This document shows positions 1-8,865 of a stretch of 34,566 nucleotides of DNA, in pieces (the stretch's first letter is position 1; each line of letters starts with the position of its first letter). The stretch lies in NCBI GenBank assembly GCA_016219185.1, contig JACRBZ010000034.1:1-34566 (forward strand). The letters are read 5' to 3'. The notes beneath the pieces are model-generated. The model saw only the letters and a program-made list of their open reading frames with translations, was not told the origin of the DNA and ran no database searches. The translations under genes and the position numbers were made by a program. The DNA comes from Deltaproteobacteria bacterium. GTDB taxonomy: Bacteria > Desulfobacterota > Desulfobacteria > Desulfobacterales > Desulfatirhabdiaceae.

Positions 1-1
1 C

Positions 2-1153
2 AAAAATACCCATCGTACGTATCTCAAACCCGATGACGGAAAATGTTTACACTACTATTTTTACTTTATCGATGAGGAACTGGGACTGACCTATGTTCGG
101 GTGCCCACATGGTGTCCTTTCCGCCTACAAATATATTTCAATGGCCATAACAGATTGGCTGCAAGCTTATTGAATCACGGTGTTAAATTTACTTTAATGG
201 ATAATGCGTTTTCTTCTATCAGTGATCTGAGTCTGGCCCAGGAACTCAGTAACGGTTTTGCAGTTGATCCGCTTCACATAAAACTGAATCGGTTTGCTGA
301 AAAATACTGTCCTGTCATAAAGCAATTTGATCTTAATTATCATTGGAGCATCATGCAGGCTGAATATTCAACGGATATCATTTTTAAACGCCAGCAAGAT
401 CTCCATAACATCTATGAGCACCTTGTCCGTTCTGCAATTCATTCGGTTAAACCTGAAAATATCGCAACATTTCTTGGCCGAAACCTCCATGCGAATTACA
501 AAGATGAAATCGGCAACAATTTTAATACACGGATTGAGGGAACCCGTATCAAACATAGCATGGGACCGGTTTCCATAAAAATGTATGATAAGTTTGGTCT
601 GATTCTGCGCATTGAAACAACCGTCAATGACGTTTCTTTTTTTAAGCACTACCGGAAGGTAGAACATAGAGATGGAACAAATTCCAAAAAACTTGCCCAA
701 ATGAAAAAAGGCATTTACAGTCTTCCATCGCTGCAAAATTTACTCATGGCTGCCAATCGCCGATATCTACAGTTCATCTCTGCTATCGATGACGTACAGG
801 CTGGAATTGATAAACTGGATAAGTTATCCCAGACGGTAGTTGATAATGAACGTCCATACAAAGGATTCAATCTGTTTACCGAAGAAGACCAGAAACTTTT
901 TGAATCCATTGCCAGCGGAGAATTCACCATCAGTGGATTTCAGAATAAGCATCTGAGAAAAAAACTTTCAGGCAAAAACAGTTCACAGATTTCCCGTCAA
1001 CTCAAACGCCTGCATGTTCATGGTTTAATCAAGAAAATTGGCCATTCTTACAAATATTACCTCACCAAATTGGGGCTGCAGGTGATTACTCTTGGACTCA
1101 AGCTGAAAGAGATGGTGGTTATTCCCAATCTTGCTGGAAACTTGAGTCTGTAA
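2..1153 (+). CDS. Conserved hypothetical protein with C-terminal winged helix (5' end outside window)
   Basis: The reading frame is open from base 2 with no stop, and the codons before the GTG at 101 read as plausible protein, so the true start lies upstream of the window. About 383 residues are visible. The body contains conserved-looking blocks (VPTWCPFRLQ, IYFNGHN, YHWSIMQAEY, ENIATFLGR, IKMYDKFG, RIETTVNDVSFFKHYR, NRRYLQF). The last ~100 residues look like a winged-helix DNA-binding domain (GFQNKHLRKKL, then SSQISRQLKRLHVHGLIKKI and a YKYYLT wing). I recognise it as a type of hypothetical protein common in anaerobic Deltaproteobacteria but know no function. Base composition is AT-richer than the hut genes downstream. 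It could be regulatory or belong to a mobile element; neither is shown. Confidence 0.75.
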   Translation, partial: KNTHRTYLKPDDGKCLHYYFYFIDEELGLTYVRVPTWCPFRLQIYFNGHNRLAASLLNHGVKFTLMDNAFSSISDLSLAQELSNGFAVDPLHIKLNRFAEKYCPVIKQFDLNYHWSIMQAEYSTDIIFKRQQDLHNIYEHLVRSAIHSVKPENIATFLGRNLHANYKDEIGNNFNTRIEGTRIKHSMGPVSIKMYDKFGLILRIETTVNDVSFFKHYRKVEHRDGTNSKKLAQMKKGIYSLPSLQNLLMAANRRYLQFISAIDDVQAGIDKLDKLSQTVVDNERPYKGFNLFTEEDQKLFESIASGEFTISGFQNKHLRKKLSGKNSSQISRQLKRLHVHGLIKKIGHSYKYYLTKLGLQVITLGLKLKEMVVIPNLAGNLSL

Positions 1154-1263
1154 CAATCGATATATTTTCTGCCACAAAAAACGCGAATTAAAGACGTAAG
1201 ATACTAAAATTGAGGGATCGGCCAGCACCAAGCAACTTGTAGTTGAGAACGAGAGGAGAAGCA

Positions 1264-2307
1264 ATGGAATGTCCGAAATGCCAATATGAGCGGCAAGCGA
1301 AGGATGCAGCGTTTGTGGCTGAAGGTGAATGCCCTCGCTGCGGCATTGTCTACAAAAACTATCTCCGGGCAACTGTTAACCATGTGGAGCGCTCTTTCTC
1401 GGCGGGCGGTTCGGAAAGCCACGGAAGGGGGAATGAAGGCAAAGGGGGCCGCACCCTTGTTTTGATTCTTGCTGGAGTCGTACTGTGCGGTTTGGCATTC
1501 TATGCAGTTCCCCTCATAAACGAAACCTGGAATGGACTCCGCTGGGAAACCTTCTTCAAGCAAGCATCCGACCTATACGCCCAAAAACACTACAAGGACG
1601 CAGCAGCACCGGCAAAGCGAGCACTGGATGGAGCAGAAAGCAAATTCGGTCCCAACGGAATAGAACTGACGAACCTCTTGGTTCTCCTCGGAAATATCCA
1701 CGGTGAAATGGAAGAATATCCGGAAGCAGTCAAATACCTAGAAAGGCTTCAATCCATTCAGGAGAAAACACTTGGAGAAACTCACGAGGAGACAATAGAT
1801 ACGATCCGGCTGCTGGTTACAATGTACGAGAAGCAAGGAACTGGTGAGAAGGCCAAGCCATTGATGGGGAGGCTGGCTCCAGCAAAACCCGAAGAGCAGC
1901 CGGCGGAACTTCAGGTCGTATCCTCTCCTTCCCCTGCAGACGACTCACCTCCTGGGTTTGTACCGCCGGGAGAGGATGCAACAGCCGAAGAGGACCAATC
2001 CCCTCATGAGGACATGCAAACGGCGGCAAAAGATGCTTTCCCGAAAGAGGCTAAACCGAATATTTCAAAAGCGCACCAGGTGGAGCTCTACGTAACGAAC
2101 TGGTGTCCTTACTGCAAAAAAGCCGTGGATTTCTTTCGATCAAGAGGAATTCCCTTCACTGCGTATGATATCGAAAAGGATACAGATGCTGCTCGCCGGA
2201 AGAATCAGCTCGATTCCCGAAGAGGAGTCCCCTTCGCCATAATCGATGGCCAACACATCCATGGCTATTTGGAAACGTCCTATATCAAAGCGTTGGAACA
2301 CAAATGA
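1264..2307 (+). CDS. Zinc-ribbon / membrane / TPR / glutaredoxin-domain protein
   Basis: This 347-residue protein is a mosaic. Residues 1-30 hold a two-pair zinc ribbon (CPKC, later CPRC). One membrane segment lies near residues 62-82 (LVLILAGVVLCGLAFYAVPL). Two or three tetratricopeptide-like repeats follow (about 100-200: YAQKHYKDAAAPAKRAL, LGNIHGEMEEYPEAVKYLERL). An acidic, proline-rich linker leads to a C-terminal glutaredoxin fold (about 275-347) with the dithiol motif CPYC and the cis-proline motif GVPF. The start is ATG 1264, preceded by an excellent AGAGGAG ribosome site; a TTG 21 bases upstream is less likely. The ribbon is predicted cytoplasmic, which would put the glutaredoxin outside the membrane, perhaps as a thiol-disulfide oxidoreductase of envelope proteins. 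Topology and substrate are inference. The gene ends three bases before the convergent hut cluster. Confidence 0.85.
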   Translation: MECPKCQYERQAKDAAFVAEGECPRCGIVYKNYLRATVNHVERSFSAGGSESHGRGNEGKGGRTLVLILAGVVLCGLAFYAVPLINETWNGLRWETFFKQASDLYAQKHYKDAAAPAKRALDGAESKFGPNGIELTNLLVLLGNIHGEMEEYPEAVKYLERLQSIQEKTLGETHEETIDTIRLLVTMYEKQGTGEKAKPLMGRLAPAKPEEQPAELQVVSSPSPADDSPPGFVPPGEDATAEEDQSPHEDMQTAAKDAFPKEAKPNISKAHQVELYVTNWCPYCKKAVDFFRSRGIPFTAYDIEKDTDAARRKNQLDSRRGVPFAIIDGQHIHGYLETSYIKALEHK

Positions 2308-2310
2308 GGC

Positions 2311-2946
2311 TCAAGGGACGACGAGTGCTGAATCCACTTTTTTTTCTGCCGCATCAATGGTTGCATGGATTCCGGATAGGATCAGGCTCACTTTTGCGCG
2401 GCAGTTTTCCGCAAAGACCGGATCCGCGGTCCCTCCCAGGTTGATGCGAACGTTGTAGGCTGCGGCATATGCCGCCGTTCGAACCAGTTGGGCGGCTGTG
2501 CCGGCATCGGTAATGCAGTTGACGTTTCCTTTTTCCACCACCTCATTCACATGATCGGCCAGTGTCAGCATATGTATCAATGTTTCCAGGGGGACCTCGG
2601 CGGCCTTTCGGTTCGCCTGTTCAATGGCTGTCTTTCGAACCGTCTTTTCTTCCTCCGTTTCCGCTGGCAGCCGCATGGCGGCCACGACCTGGTTATAGGC
2701 CTTTGCATCCGCGTCCATCAGCGCAACGAAGCGCTCGGTCAGGGGATCCGCTTCTTGAATCAGGCTTTCCATGGCATCCCAGTGGGCGCGATATTTTTCC
2801 TTGCCACGGGTCAGCCTGGCCACCATGATGCAAAGAGCCGCGCTCAGCCCGGCGCAAAGGGCCGCCACACTGCCGCCGCCTGGCGCCGGCGAAACCGACG
2901 CCAGTTCCCTGATGAAATCAGACACGGTCAAATCCGCAAGTTTCAT
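2311..2946 (-). CDS. fchA: Formimidoyltetrahydrofolate cyclodeaminase / methenyl-THF cyclohydrolase-type protein
   Basis: A 211-residue protein of the FTCD_C / FchA family. It should release ammonia from 5-formimino-tetrahydrofolate to give 5,10-methenyl-tetrahydrofolate, finishing the one-carbon branch of histidine breakdown. The family signature SPAPGGGSVAALCAGLSAAL is present at about residues 19-38, followed by an all-helical body including ADPLTERFVALMDADAKAY and a C-terminal NVRINLGGTAD. Length matches stand-alone family members. Its ATG overlaps the hutI stop by four bases (ATGA), so translation is probably coupled. It is the last gene of the hut cluster. Confidence is high because both the family signature and the neighbours agree. 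Confidence 0.93.
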   Translation of the reverse strand: MKLADLTVSDFIRELASVSPAPGGGSVAALCAGLSAALCIMVARLTRGKEKYRAHWDAMESLIQEADPLTERFVALMDADAKAYNQVVAAMRLPAETEEEKTVRKTAIEQANRKAAEVPLETLIHMLTLADHVNEVVEKGNVNCITDAGTAAQLVRTAAYAAAYNVRINLGGTADPVFAENCRAKVSLILSGIHATIDAAEKKVDSALVVP

Positions 2947-4205
2947 CGGGTATTCCTTTTCGTGTTCATTCTCTCCCCTTTTTTAAACACCGCCTCAACC
3001 GGCAAAACCCCGGCATGATAGGCCAGAATGGCCGGGGACCCCCCGTCCAGAATCAGAAAATCCGCCTGCTTGCCCGGATCCAGGCTGCCTACCCGATCCG
3101 CCATGCCGATGCTATAAGCGGCATTCAAGGTAGCGGCCGTCAGGGCTTCTTCCGGCGTCAGGCCCATGTTCATCACCGAAAGGCCAAAAACAAAGGGCAT
3201 GGACTCCGTGAAACAGGACCCGGGATTGCAGTCCGTGGCAATGGCCACCGGAACGCCGGCCGCGATCATGTCTCTTGCCCTGGCATAGGGTTTTTGCAGA
3301 CTGTAGGCGGTTCCGGGGAGCAAAACGGCAATGGTCCCGGATTTTGCCATACAAACGATGTTGGCATGGCTTGCGGCCAGCAGATGCTCGGCGGAAACGG
3401 CCCGCAGTTCTGCGGCAAGCCCGGCGGCGCCCATATCGTGGACTTCATCGGCGTGAATCTTCAACCCGAATCCCGCGGAATGCGCCGCCGATAAAATCCT
3501 GCGGCTCTGGTTGACCGAAAAAACGCCGGCTTCGCAGAACACATCACAATACCGGGCAATGCCCTGGCGGCTGACCGCAGGAATCATCTCGTTGATCAGA
3601 AGATCGACATAATCCTCGGGCGCCTTTCGGTATTCTTCCGGAACCGCATGGGCCCCCATGAACGTGGCCACCACGTCCAGAGGTGTCAAGCGGCGGACCC
3701 GGTCGATGACCGAAAGCATTTTGAGTTCCGTCTCGGTATTGAGGCCGTAACCGCTCTTGATTTCAAGGGTGGTGGTTCCAAACCGCAGGGCGGACAATGC
3801 GTTTTCCAGCGTTGCCTCCAGAAGGCCCTCTTCGGATGTTTTCCGGACGGCATTCACCGACGAGAGGATGCCTCCGCCTGCCTTTAAAATATCCAGATAC
3901 GAAGTGCCTTTCAGGCGAAGCCCAAATTCCGCTTCCCGTCTGGCGGCAAAGCACATGTGGGTATGGGGGTCCACAAACCCCGGAATGACGCATTTGCCCA
4001 TGCAGTCCACTTCCTCATCGATCCGCCCGGAATCAATATCTGTCAACATATCGGGCTCGGTTCCGATGCGTTCGATCAGGCCGTCGCGAATCAGCATGGC
4101 TCCGTGCTCAAGGCTTGCCACCCGCCCCTGGAAATTACCGGCCAGAGGGCCGCCATTGTCCACGGGCGTAAAAAAATGCGCATTTCGGATGAGTTTACGA
4201 ATCAC
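2943..4205 (-). CDS. hutI: Imidazolonepropionase
   Basis: A 420-residue amidohydrolase-superfamily enzyme that hydrolyses 4-imidazolone-5-propionate to N-formimino-glutamate. Metal-binding and catalytic elements are visible: DPHTHMCFAARREAEF (HxH motif, about residue 80), SGYGL, HADEVHDMGAA, SAEHLLAAS, and TDCNPGSC near residue 325, all typical of HutI. Full length for the family (400-420). It overlaps the ftcD stop by 11 bases on the 5' side and fchA by 4 bases on the 3' side, so the four hut genes form a tight translationally linked operon. Confidence 0.96.
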   Translation of the reverse strand: MIRKLIRNAHFFTPVDNGGPLAGNFQGRVASLEHGAMLIRDGLIERIGTEPDMLTDIDSGRIDEEVDCMGKCVIPGFVDPHTHMCFAARREAEFGLRLKGTSYLDILKAGGGILSSVNAVRKTSEEGLLEATLENALSALRFGTTTLEIKSGYGLNTETELKMLSVIDRVRRLTPLDVVATFMGAHAVPEEYRKAPEDYVDLLINEMIPAVSRQGIARYCDVFCEAGVFSVNQSRRILSAAHSAGFGLKIHADEVHDMGAAGLAAELRAVSAEHLLAASHANIVCMAKSGTIAVLLPGTAYSLQKPYARARDMIAAGVPVAIATDCNPGSCFTESMPFVFGLSVMNMGLTPEEALTAATLNAAYSIGMADRVGSLDPGKQADFLILDGGSPAILAYHAGVLPVEAVFKKGERMNTKRNTR

Positions 4206-5118
4206 CGTTTTCTCCCGTCATCTCCAGCAGGCGCAGCTCGATCACCTGGCGGGTGTCAAAGCCGGCGATCTGCATATAGTACTCGGCGCTGCTGAGCAAA
4301 GCCTCCGCAGGCACCATGCCGTACACCTCGGTATCAACGATCTCAACCCCCCAGCGCCGGGCTTCCATGCGCACAAACTCCTGGACCCGGTAGAGCGGAT
4401 TCTTCTCGTAATCCACGATATTCAGGCTGACCTGCACCATGCCGCGGCCGGCAAGCGGCAGTCCGATACCCTTGACATGACTGAAACCCCCGCCGGATGC
4501 GCGTGCCGCATGGGCAATGGCCTTTGCCACCTTCAGATCGCTGGTGTTCAGATTGACGTTAAAGGCTACCAGAAACGGGCGAGCACCGATGACCGTGGCC
4601 CCCGCGCTGGGATGGAGAGCGGGCCGGCCCACATCCGGACGGCGCTCCGGCCGATTGATCTCGATTTTCAAGACTTCGTACTGGCCTTTTCGAATGACCT
4701 CCAGTTTTTTCCGCTCCGGATTTCGAGCCGCCTCTTCGTAATAATAAACGGGAATGCCGGTTTCCGCATGAAAACGGCTGCCGAATGCATGGGCCAGGTC
4801 CACGCATTCGGCCATGGTGATGGTTTTAATGGGCGTAAACGGAATCACGTCCACGGCCCCGATTCGCGGATGCCCGCCCCGGTGCTTCTCCATATCGATA
4901 TGGCGGACAGCCACTTTGGCAGCCTCGATCAGGGCATCCTGAATCGGATCGGGTTCTCCGACCAGGCTGACAACCAGGCGGTTATGATCCCTGTCCGCGC
5001 GATCATCGAAGAGATAGCAGCCCTTCTTGTTCCGGAAACAGCCCACTATTGCATCAATGACCTCGGGCCGCCGGCCTTCGCTGAAATTGGGAACGCATTC
5101 AATCAGCTTCCTGGACAT
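4195..5118 (-). CDS. ftcD: Glutamate formimidoyltransferase
   Basis: A 307-residue stand-alone formiminotransferase domain, which moves the formimino group from N-formimino-glutamate to tetrahydrofolate. Signatures are the N-terminus KLIECVPNFSEGRRPEVI and HRGGHPRIGAVDVIPFTP around residues 85-103. The partner cyclodeaminase is a separate gene (2311-2946) rather than the fused bifunctional form of animals. The start ATG lies 6 bases after the hutU stop; the ribosome site AGGAAAAAGGA lies inside the hutU 3' end. Choosing this enzyme means the organism funnels histidine carbon into the folate pool instead of releasing formamide or formate by HutG or HutF. Confidence 0.96.
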   Translation of the reverse strand: MSRKLIECVPNFSEGRRPEVIDAIVGCFRNKKGCYLFDDRADRDHNRLVVSLVGEPDPIQDALIEAAKVAVRHIDMEKHRGGHPRIGAVDVIPFTPIKTITMAECVDLAHAFGSRFHAETGIPVYYYEEAARNPERKKLEVIRKGQYEVLKIEINRPERRPDVGRPALHPSAGATVIGARPFLVAFNVNLNTSDLKVAKAIAHAARASGGGFSHVKGIGLPLAGRGMVQVSLNIVDYEKNPLYRVQEFVRMEARRWGVEIVDTEVYGMVPAEALLSSAEYYMQIAGFDTRQVIELRLLEMTGENGDS

Positions 5119-5124
5119 AACCTG

Positions 5125-7155
5125 TCATCCTTTTTCCTGAAACCGCGAATCCACCAGCAAATGAATCAATTCTTCATCCGGCACATAGGGAATCGTGATG
5201 TGGTCGCCGGTCGGGTTATTGGCATTGTATTCCATGGCAACCGACATGGCATTGGGATTCCGGGCCCAGCTTCGGCGGGCCACCCCTCCCATCACATCCC
5301 AGGAAAGCGCCGAGCGGATGATGTCGTCCACCCGCAGGCTGCCGTCCAGAACCAGCCCGAATCCGCCGTTGATGGCCTTGCCGATGCCCGTGCCGCCCCC
5401 GTTATGAAGCGCCACAAGCGACATGCCCCGGGCGCAGTTGCCGGCAAAGCAGTGGGTTGCCATGTCCGCCGCAACGTTGCTGCCGTCCTTGATATTGGAG
5501 GTCTCCCGGAAAGGCGAATCCGTTCCGCCCGGATCATGGTGATCGCGGCCGATCATGATGGGCCCGACTTCGCCGCTTCGGACCATTTTGTTGAAGGCAA
5601 GGGCAATATCCACCCGGCCCCTGGCATCTTGATAGAGAATTCTGGCCTGGGTTCCCACCACCAGTTGGTTCTTTTGGGCATCCCGGATCCAGTTGTAATT
5701 GTCGCGATCCTCGCTACGGCGGCCCGGATCGATGCAGGCCATGGCCGCCCGGTCGGTTCTGAGCAGATCCTCCGGCTTTCCGCTCAGGCACACCCACCGG
5801 AACGGGCCGTATCCATAGTCGAATATGGGCCCCATGACATCCTCGACATACGAGGGAAAAATGAACCCATCCTTGGTGTCTTTTTTGTTGCGGGCGATTT
5901 CCGTGACCCCGGCATCAAAAACCGCCTTCATAAAGGCATTGCCGTAATCAAAGAAATAAACGCCGCGATCCACCAGGATCTTGATGAGTTCATAATGGCG
6001 GCGAAGGCTTTTGTCCACCAGCACGCTGAATGCTTTGCGGTCACTTGCAAGAAGCGCTGTCCGCTCCGCGAATGTCAGGCCCCGGGGACAGTATCCGCCG
6101 CCGTGGGCCACATGACAGGAGGTCTGATCGGACAACAGATCGATTGCGATGTTTTCCGCCACGGCATATTCGAGAAGATCCACCACGTTTCCGTAAAAGG
6201 CGATGGAAAGCGGCTTTTTCGATTTTCTGGCCGCAAGGGCCCAGTCAAAGACTTCCTTCAGGTCGGAAGACGATTTTTGGACCCAGCCCTGATCTTGCCG
6301 GGTCTTGATCCGGGAGGGATCGACCTCGGCCACGATCGAAACCGCGCCGGCGATCTCGGCGGCCCTGGGCTGCGCCCCGCTCATGCCGCCAAGGCCCGAG
6401 GAGACAAAAAGAATGCCTTTCAGATCCCCGTCCTTTGCGGCAAGGCACTTCAGGCGGCCGGCGTTCAGAAGCGTATTGTAAGTGCCGTGCACGATGCCCT
6501 GCGGCCCGATGTACATCCAACCGCCGGCCGTCATCTGACCGTAGCTGGATGCCCCCATCTGGACCGCCACCTCCCAGTCATCCTCGTTGTCATACACGCC
6601 CACCAGAAGACCGTTGGTGATGATGACCCGCGGGTTGTCCGGCTGCGAGCGGAACAGTCCCAGCGGATGACCGGATGCCACTACCAGGGTCTGGTCTTCG
6701 GTGAGAATTTCCAGGTATTTTTTGATCAGCCGGTACTGCATCCAGTTCTGGCATACGCTCCCGGTTTCCCCGTAAGTCACCAGTTCATACGGGTAGAGCG
6801 CCAGGTCAAAATCCAGGTTGTTGTCGATCATGACCTGAAATGCCTTGCCGGCCAGGCACCGGCCCTTGTAGGCATCCACGGGCCTTGCCTTGATGGCACC
6901 GGGCGGACGGAAGCGGTAGCCGTAAATCCGCCCCCGGGTCATCAGCTCGTTTAAAAATTCCGGAGCCAGAACCCCGTGATGGACTTGCGGGATATACCGA
7001 AGCGCATTTTTCAAGGCCACCCGGGTCTGGTCCCGGGTCAGACGGAAACCCCTGTCCGGCGCCCGCCGGATACCCTTGACAAAATCCGGCATTTCAGGCA
7101 GCTCCGTATCCAACTTAATCGTCATGGCATTGAAGATATCGTCATTATTGATCAT
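5125..7155 (-). CDS. hutU: Urocanate hydratase (long form)
   Basis: A 676-residue urocanase, adding water to urocanate to form imidazolonepropionate with NAD+ as an electrophile. Recognisable blocks: ASGHPLGLF, GQMTAGGWMYIGPQGIVHGT, FVSSGLGGMSGAQPRAAEI (NAD-binding region), SDQTSCHVAHGGGYCPRGLT, IGRDHHDPGGTDSPFRET and SLVALHNGGGTGIGKAINGG. It is about 120 residues longer than the common 550-560-residue enzyme and fits the longer urocanase variant seen in several anaerobes. First gene of the hut operon; a GGGGGG stretch precedes the ATG. No hutH (histidine ammonia-lyase) is adjacent. Confidence 0.96.
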   Translation of the reverse strand: MINNDDIFNAMTIKLDTELPEMPDFVKGIRRAPDRGFRLTRDQTRVALKNALRYIPQVHHGVLAPEFLNELMTRGRIYGYRFRPPGAIKARPVDAYKGRCLAGKAFQVMIDNNLDFDLALYPYELVTYGETGSVCQNWMQYRLIKKYLEILTEDQTLVVASGHPLGLFRSQPDNPRVIITNGLLVGVYDNEDDWEVAVQMGASSYGQMTAGGWMYIGPQGIVHGTYNTLLNAGRLKCLAAKDGDLKGILFVSSGLGGMSGAQPRAAEIAGAVSIVAEVDPSRIKTRQDQGWVQKSSSDLKEVFDWALAARKSKKPLSIAFYGNVVDLLEYAVAENIAIDLLSDQTSCHVAHGGGYCPRGLTFAERTALLASDRKAFSVLVDKSLRRHYELIKILVDRGVYFFDYGNAFMKAVFDAGVTEIARNKKDTKDGFIFPSYVEDVMGPIFDYGYGPFRWVCLSGKPEDLLRTDRAAMACIDPGRRSEDRDNYNWIRDAQKNQLVVGTQARILYQDARGRVDIALAFNKMVRSGEVGPIMIGRDHHDPGGTDSPFRETSNIKDGSNVAADMATHCFAGNCARGMSLVALHNGGGTGIGKAINGGFGLVLDGSLRVDDIIRSALSWDVMGGVARRSWARNPNAMSVAMEYNANNPTGDHITIPYVPDEELIHLLVDSRFQEKG

Positions 7156-7203
7156 GGTAGCCCCCCATTCCCGCGGATAGTCTATCTACAACGGCCCGCC
7201 GCA

Positions 7204-7232
7204 TTTAAATCATCACCTTTTGCACAAATCAA
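7204..7232 (-). promoter_or_regulatory. Candidate sigma70-type promoter for the hut operon
   Basis: On the minus strand TTGATT (7232-7227) and TTTAAA (7209-7204) are separated by 17 bases, each matching consensus at four of six positions. This places a transcript start about 40 bases before the hutU ATG. A short palindrome (ATCG-AAA-CGAT, 7250-7260) lies just upstream and could bind a regulator. Prediction only. Confidence 0.3.
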
Positions 7233-7317
7233 GGAAAAGAAATATGAGAATCGAAACGATGTCCCGACCATCCTGAACTTATGGCCGCATTTGTCTTTAA
7301 AGGAACCGCGTGCGCAT

Positions 7318-8838
7318 CTATCCGCGATTGGGATCTTGATGCTTTACATAGGCCAGCATTTCGCGGCTTGCTTCGGTATCCAGTTTGATTGCGTCATAAT
7401 CTATCGCGACATTGTTGAGGTATTGCAGTACGAGTGCTTCCCCGACGGATGCACCGGGAAGTATCCCGCCGAAGAAAAAGCCGAGGGTCTCGAATTCAGG
7501 GACCAGGTGAAAAGTGAGCGGGTCGCGCAGATCCAGGTACAGCGCGATAACATCGTAGCGTTTCAGGCGAAATTCCTTTAATGCGTTTTTTACCTCCGCG
7601 CCGATGTTTTCGCCGCTTCGAAGTACCTCAATGGATGCGTAACCCGGAGGCATCGAGGCAGCGGTCATGGTTTTCAGAATGGACTCCGATTGGAGAACTG
7701 CCGCCTGCGACTTTCCGGGAACCTCGAATCGGGGTGTCACGCCGAGATTGCCGTAAAGTTTCGCAATGAAGTCCTTATGCTTTGATGGCGAATAAAGCTT
7801 CAAGGGGCCGGGTTTTTCGAGATACTTATACTGCACGAGGAAGGTTTCACGCTGAGTCAGCTCTTCCTTGATGTCCCTGAACGTTACGCTTGTCGGCACA
7901 TACCCCAGAAGCAGCGCACATGCCGCAAAGTCAAGCCGCGTGGCGACGCGTTGCGAAAAGGCGTGGCTTGTCACGGCATGGACATACAGACCTGTCATGC
8001 CACGGGATTTTGCCTCGTTTATGAGAAATTCCGTAAGGCGCAGCAGGCATCCTTGTCCCCGAAATTCCGGCTTTACCACGGCCTGGCCGATTTCCGCGCT
8101 TTGAGCCCCGGCGTCCAACCGGAAAATCGCACAGTGCCCCGCAAGTTCTCCGTCAACTGTTACGGCGGTTGCCGATACCAGTTGTCCGCCTTCGTTAAGC
8201 TCCACCATGCGGTCCGGATAATAAATGTGCGCGTTGGGGTACGTGTAGCCATAGGTTTTGTAAGCCGACCTGGAAACTTCCAAAGCCTCGGATGGCTTCA
8301 TCAGGTGGATGTTAAACTGGCCGGCATCCGATATGCGTTTCCGTGTTTTTGGGGACGGCTCCTGAAATTGCTCCAGTTCACAGGCCTGGAAGTAATCTTC
8401 GACACTTTTATCCCTGAGGTACTTCACGAGATGAATCTCTTGTCCGTCCGGTCCGAGATTGTGAATCGAGAACTCATCCACGAGGTCCCTCAGCAAAGGG
8501 ATATCGGGCAGCTCCAGAGGCTCTTGCCTATCTTCCGTCCGGGGCTGAAACAACGGGATCCGTGATGGGTCAAAAGGCATTCCCCTTTCTTTAATGATGA
8601 CCCGAAGGCCCGCGGGAATCCGCTCGCAAGAGATCTCAAAATTCTGCCTGCCGCCGGGTTCAGAGATCAACTCCCTCACGTTGGCTACGGTTTGCTCCAC
8701 CGCCAGAGCGATCTTCTTTCGCTGATCTTCTTCAAACCCTAGTTTTTTTGAAATCTCATCGACATACGCAACCGCGACAGCCACGTACGAACCGTCGATA
8801 GGAACAGTCAATTCCGAGTATTCACATCGGGCTTGCAT
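7318..8838 (-). CDS. Fusion of anti-sigma-type ATPase domain and GNAT acetyltransferase
   Basis: A 506-residue protein. Residues ~1-145 resemble a SpoIIAB/RsbW-type HATPase_c_2 domain (AVEQTVANVRELI for the N box, IKERGMPFDPSRI for the nucleotide-binding turn). Residues ~170-330 are a GNAT N-acetyltransferase, with the acetyl-CoA loop in VVKPEFRGQGCLLRLTEFL. The last ~170 residues are a less familiar alpha/beta region (YDVIALYLDLRDP, FFFGGILPG). Such proteins are known as anti-sigma regulatory factor/GNAT fusions, without a settled substrate. The gene lies 27 bases downstream of the SPFH-like gene and probably shares its transcript. The partner could be a sigma-regulator system or a protein acetylation target; neither is visible here. 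Confidence 0.85.
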   Translation of the reverse strand: MQARCEYSELTVPIDGSYVAVAVAYVDEISKKLGFEEDQRKKIALAVEQTVANVRELISEPGGRQNFEISCERIPAGLRVIIKERGMPFDPSRIPLFQPRTEDRQEPLELPDIPLLRDLVDEFSIHNLGPDGQEIHLVKYLRDKSVEDYFQACELEQFQEPSPKTRKRISDAGQFNIHLMKPSEALEVSRSAYKTYGYTYPNAHIYYPDRMVELNEGGQLVSATAVTVDGELAGHCAIFRLDAGAQSAEIGQAVVKPEFRGQGCLLRLTEFLINEAKSRGMTGLYVHAVTSHAFSQRVATRLDFAACALLLGYVPTSVTFRDIKEELTQRETFLVQYKYLEKPGPLKLYSPSKHKDFIAKLYGNLGVTPRFEVPGKSQAAVLQSESILKTMTAASMPPGYASIEVLRSGENIGAEVKNALKEFRLKRYDVIALYLDLRDPLTFHLVPEFETLGFFFGGILPGASVGEALVLQYLNNVAIDYDAIKLDTEASREMLAYVKHQDPNRG

Positions 8839-8865
8839 GCATTTCTCCCAAGGACCCTGTTTTTC

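Noticed and set aside
3757..6954. A 1065-codon open frame on the plus strand
   Set aside because: It is antisense to hutU, ftcD and hutI, which are clear enzymes; the translation is His/Gly/Arg-rich and low in family-like motifs, a typical shadow in GC-rich DNA.
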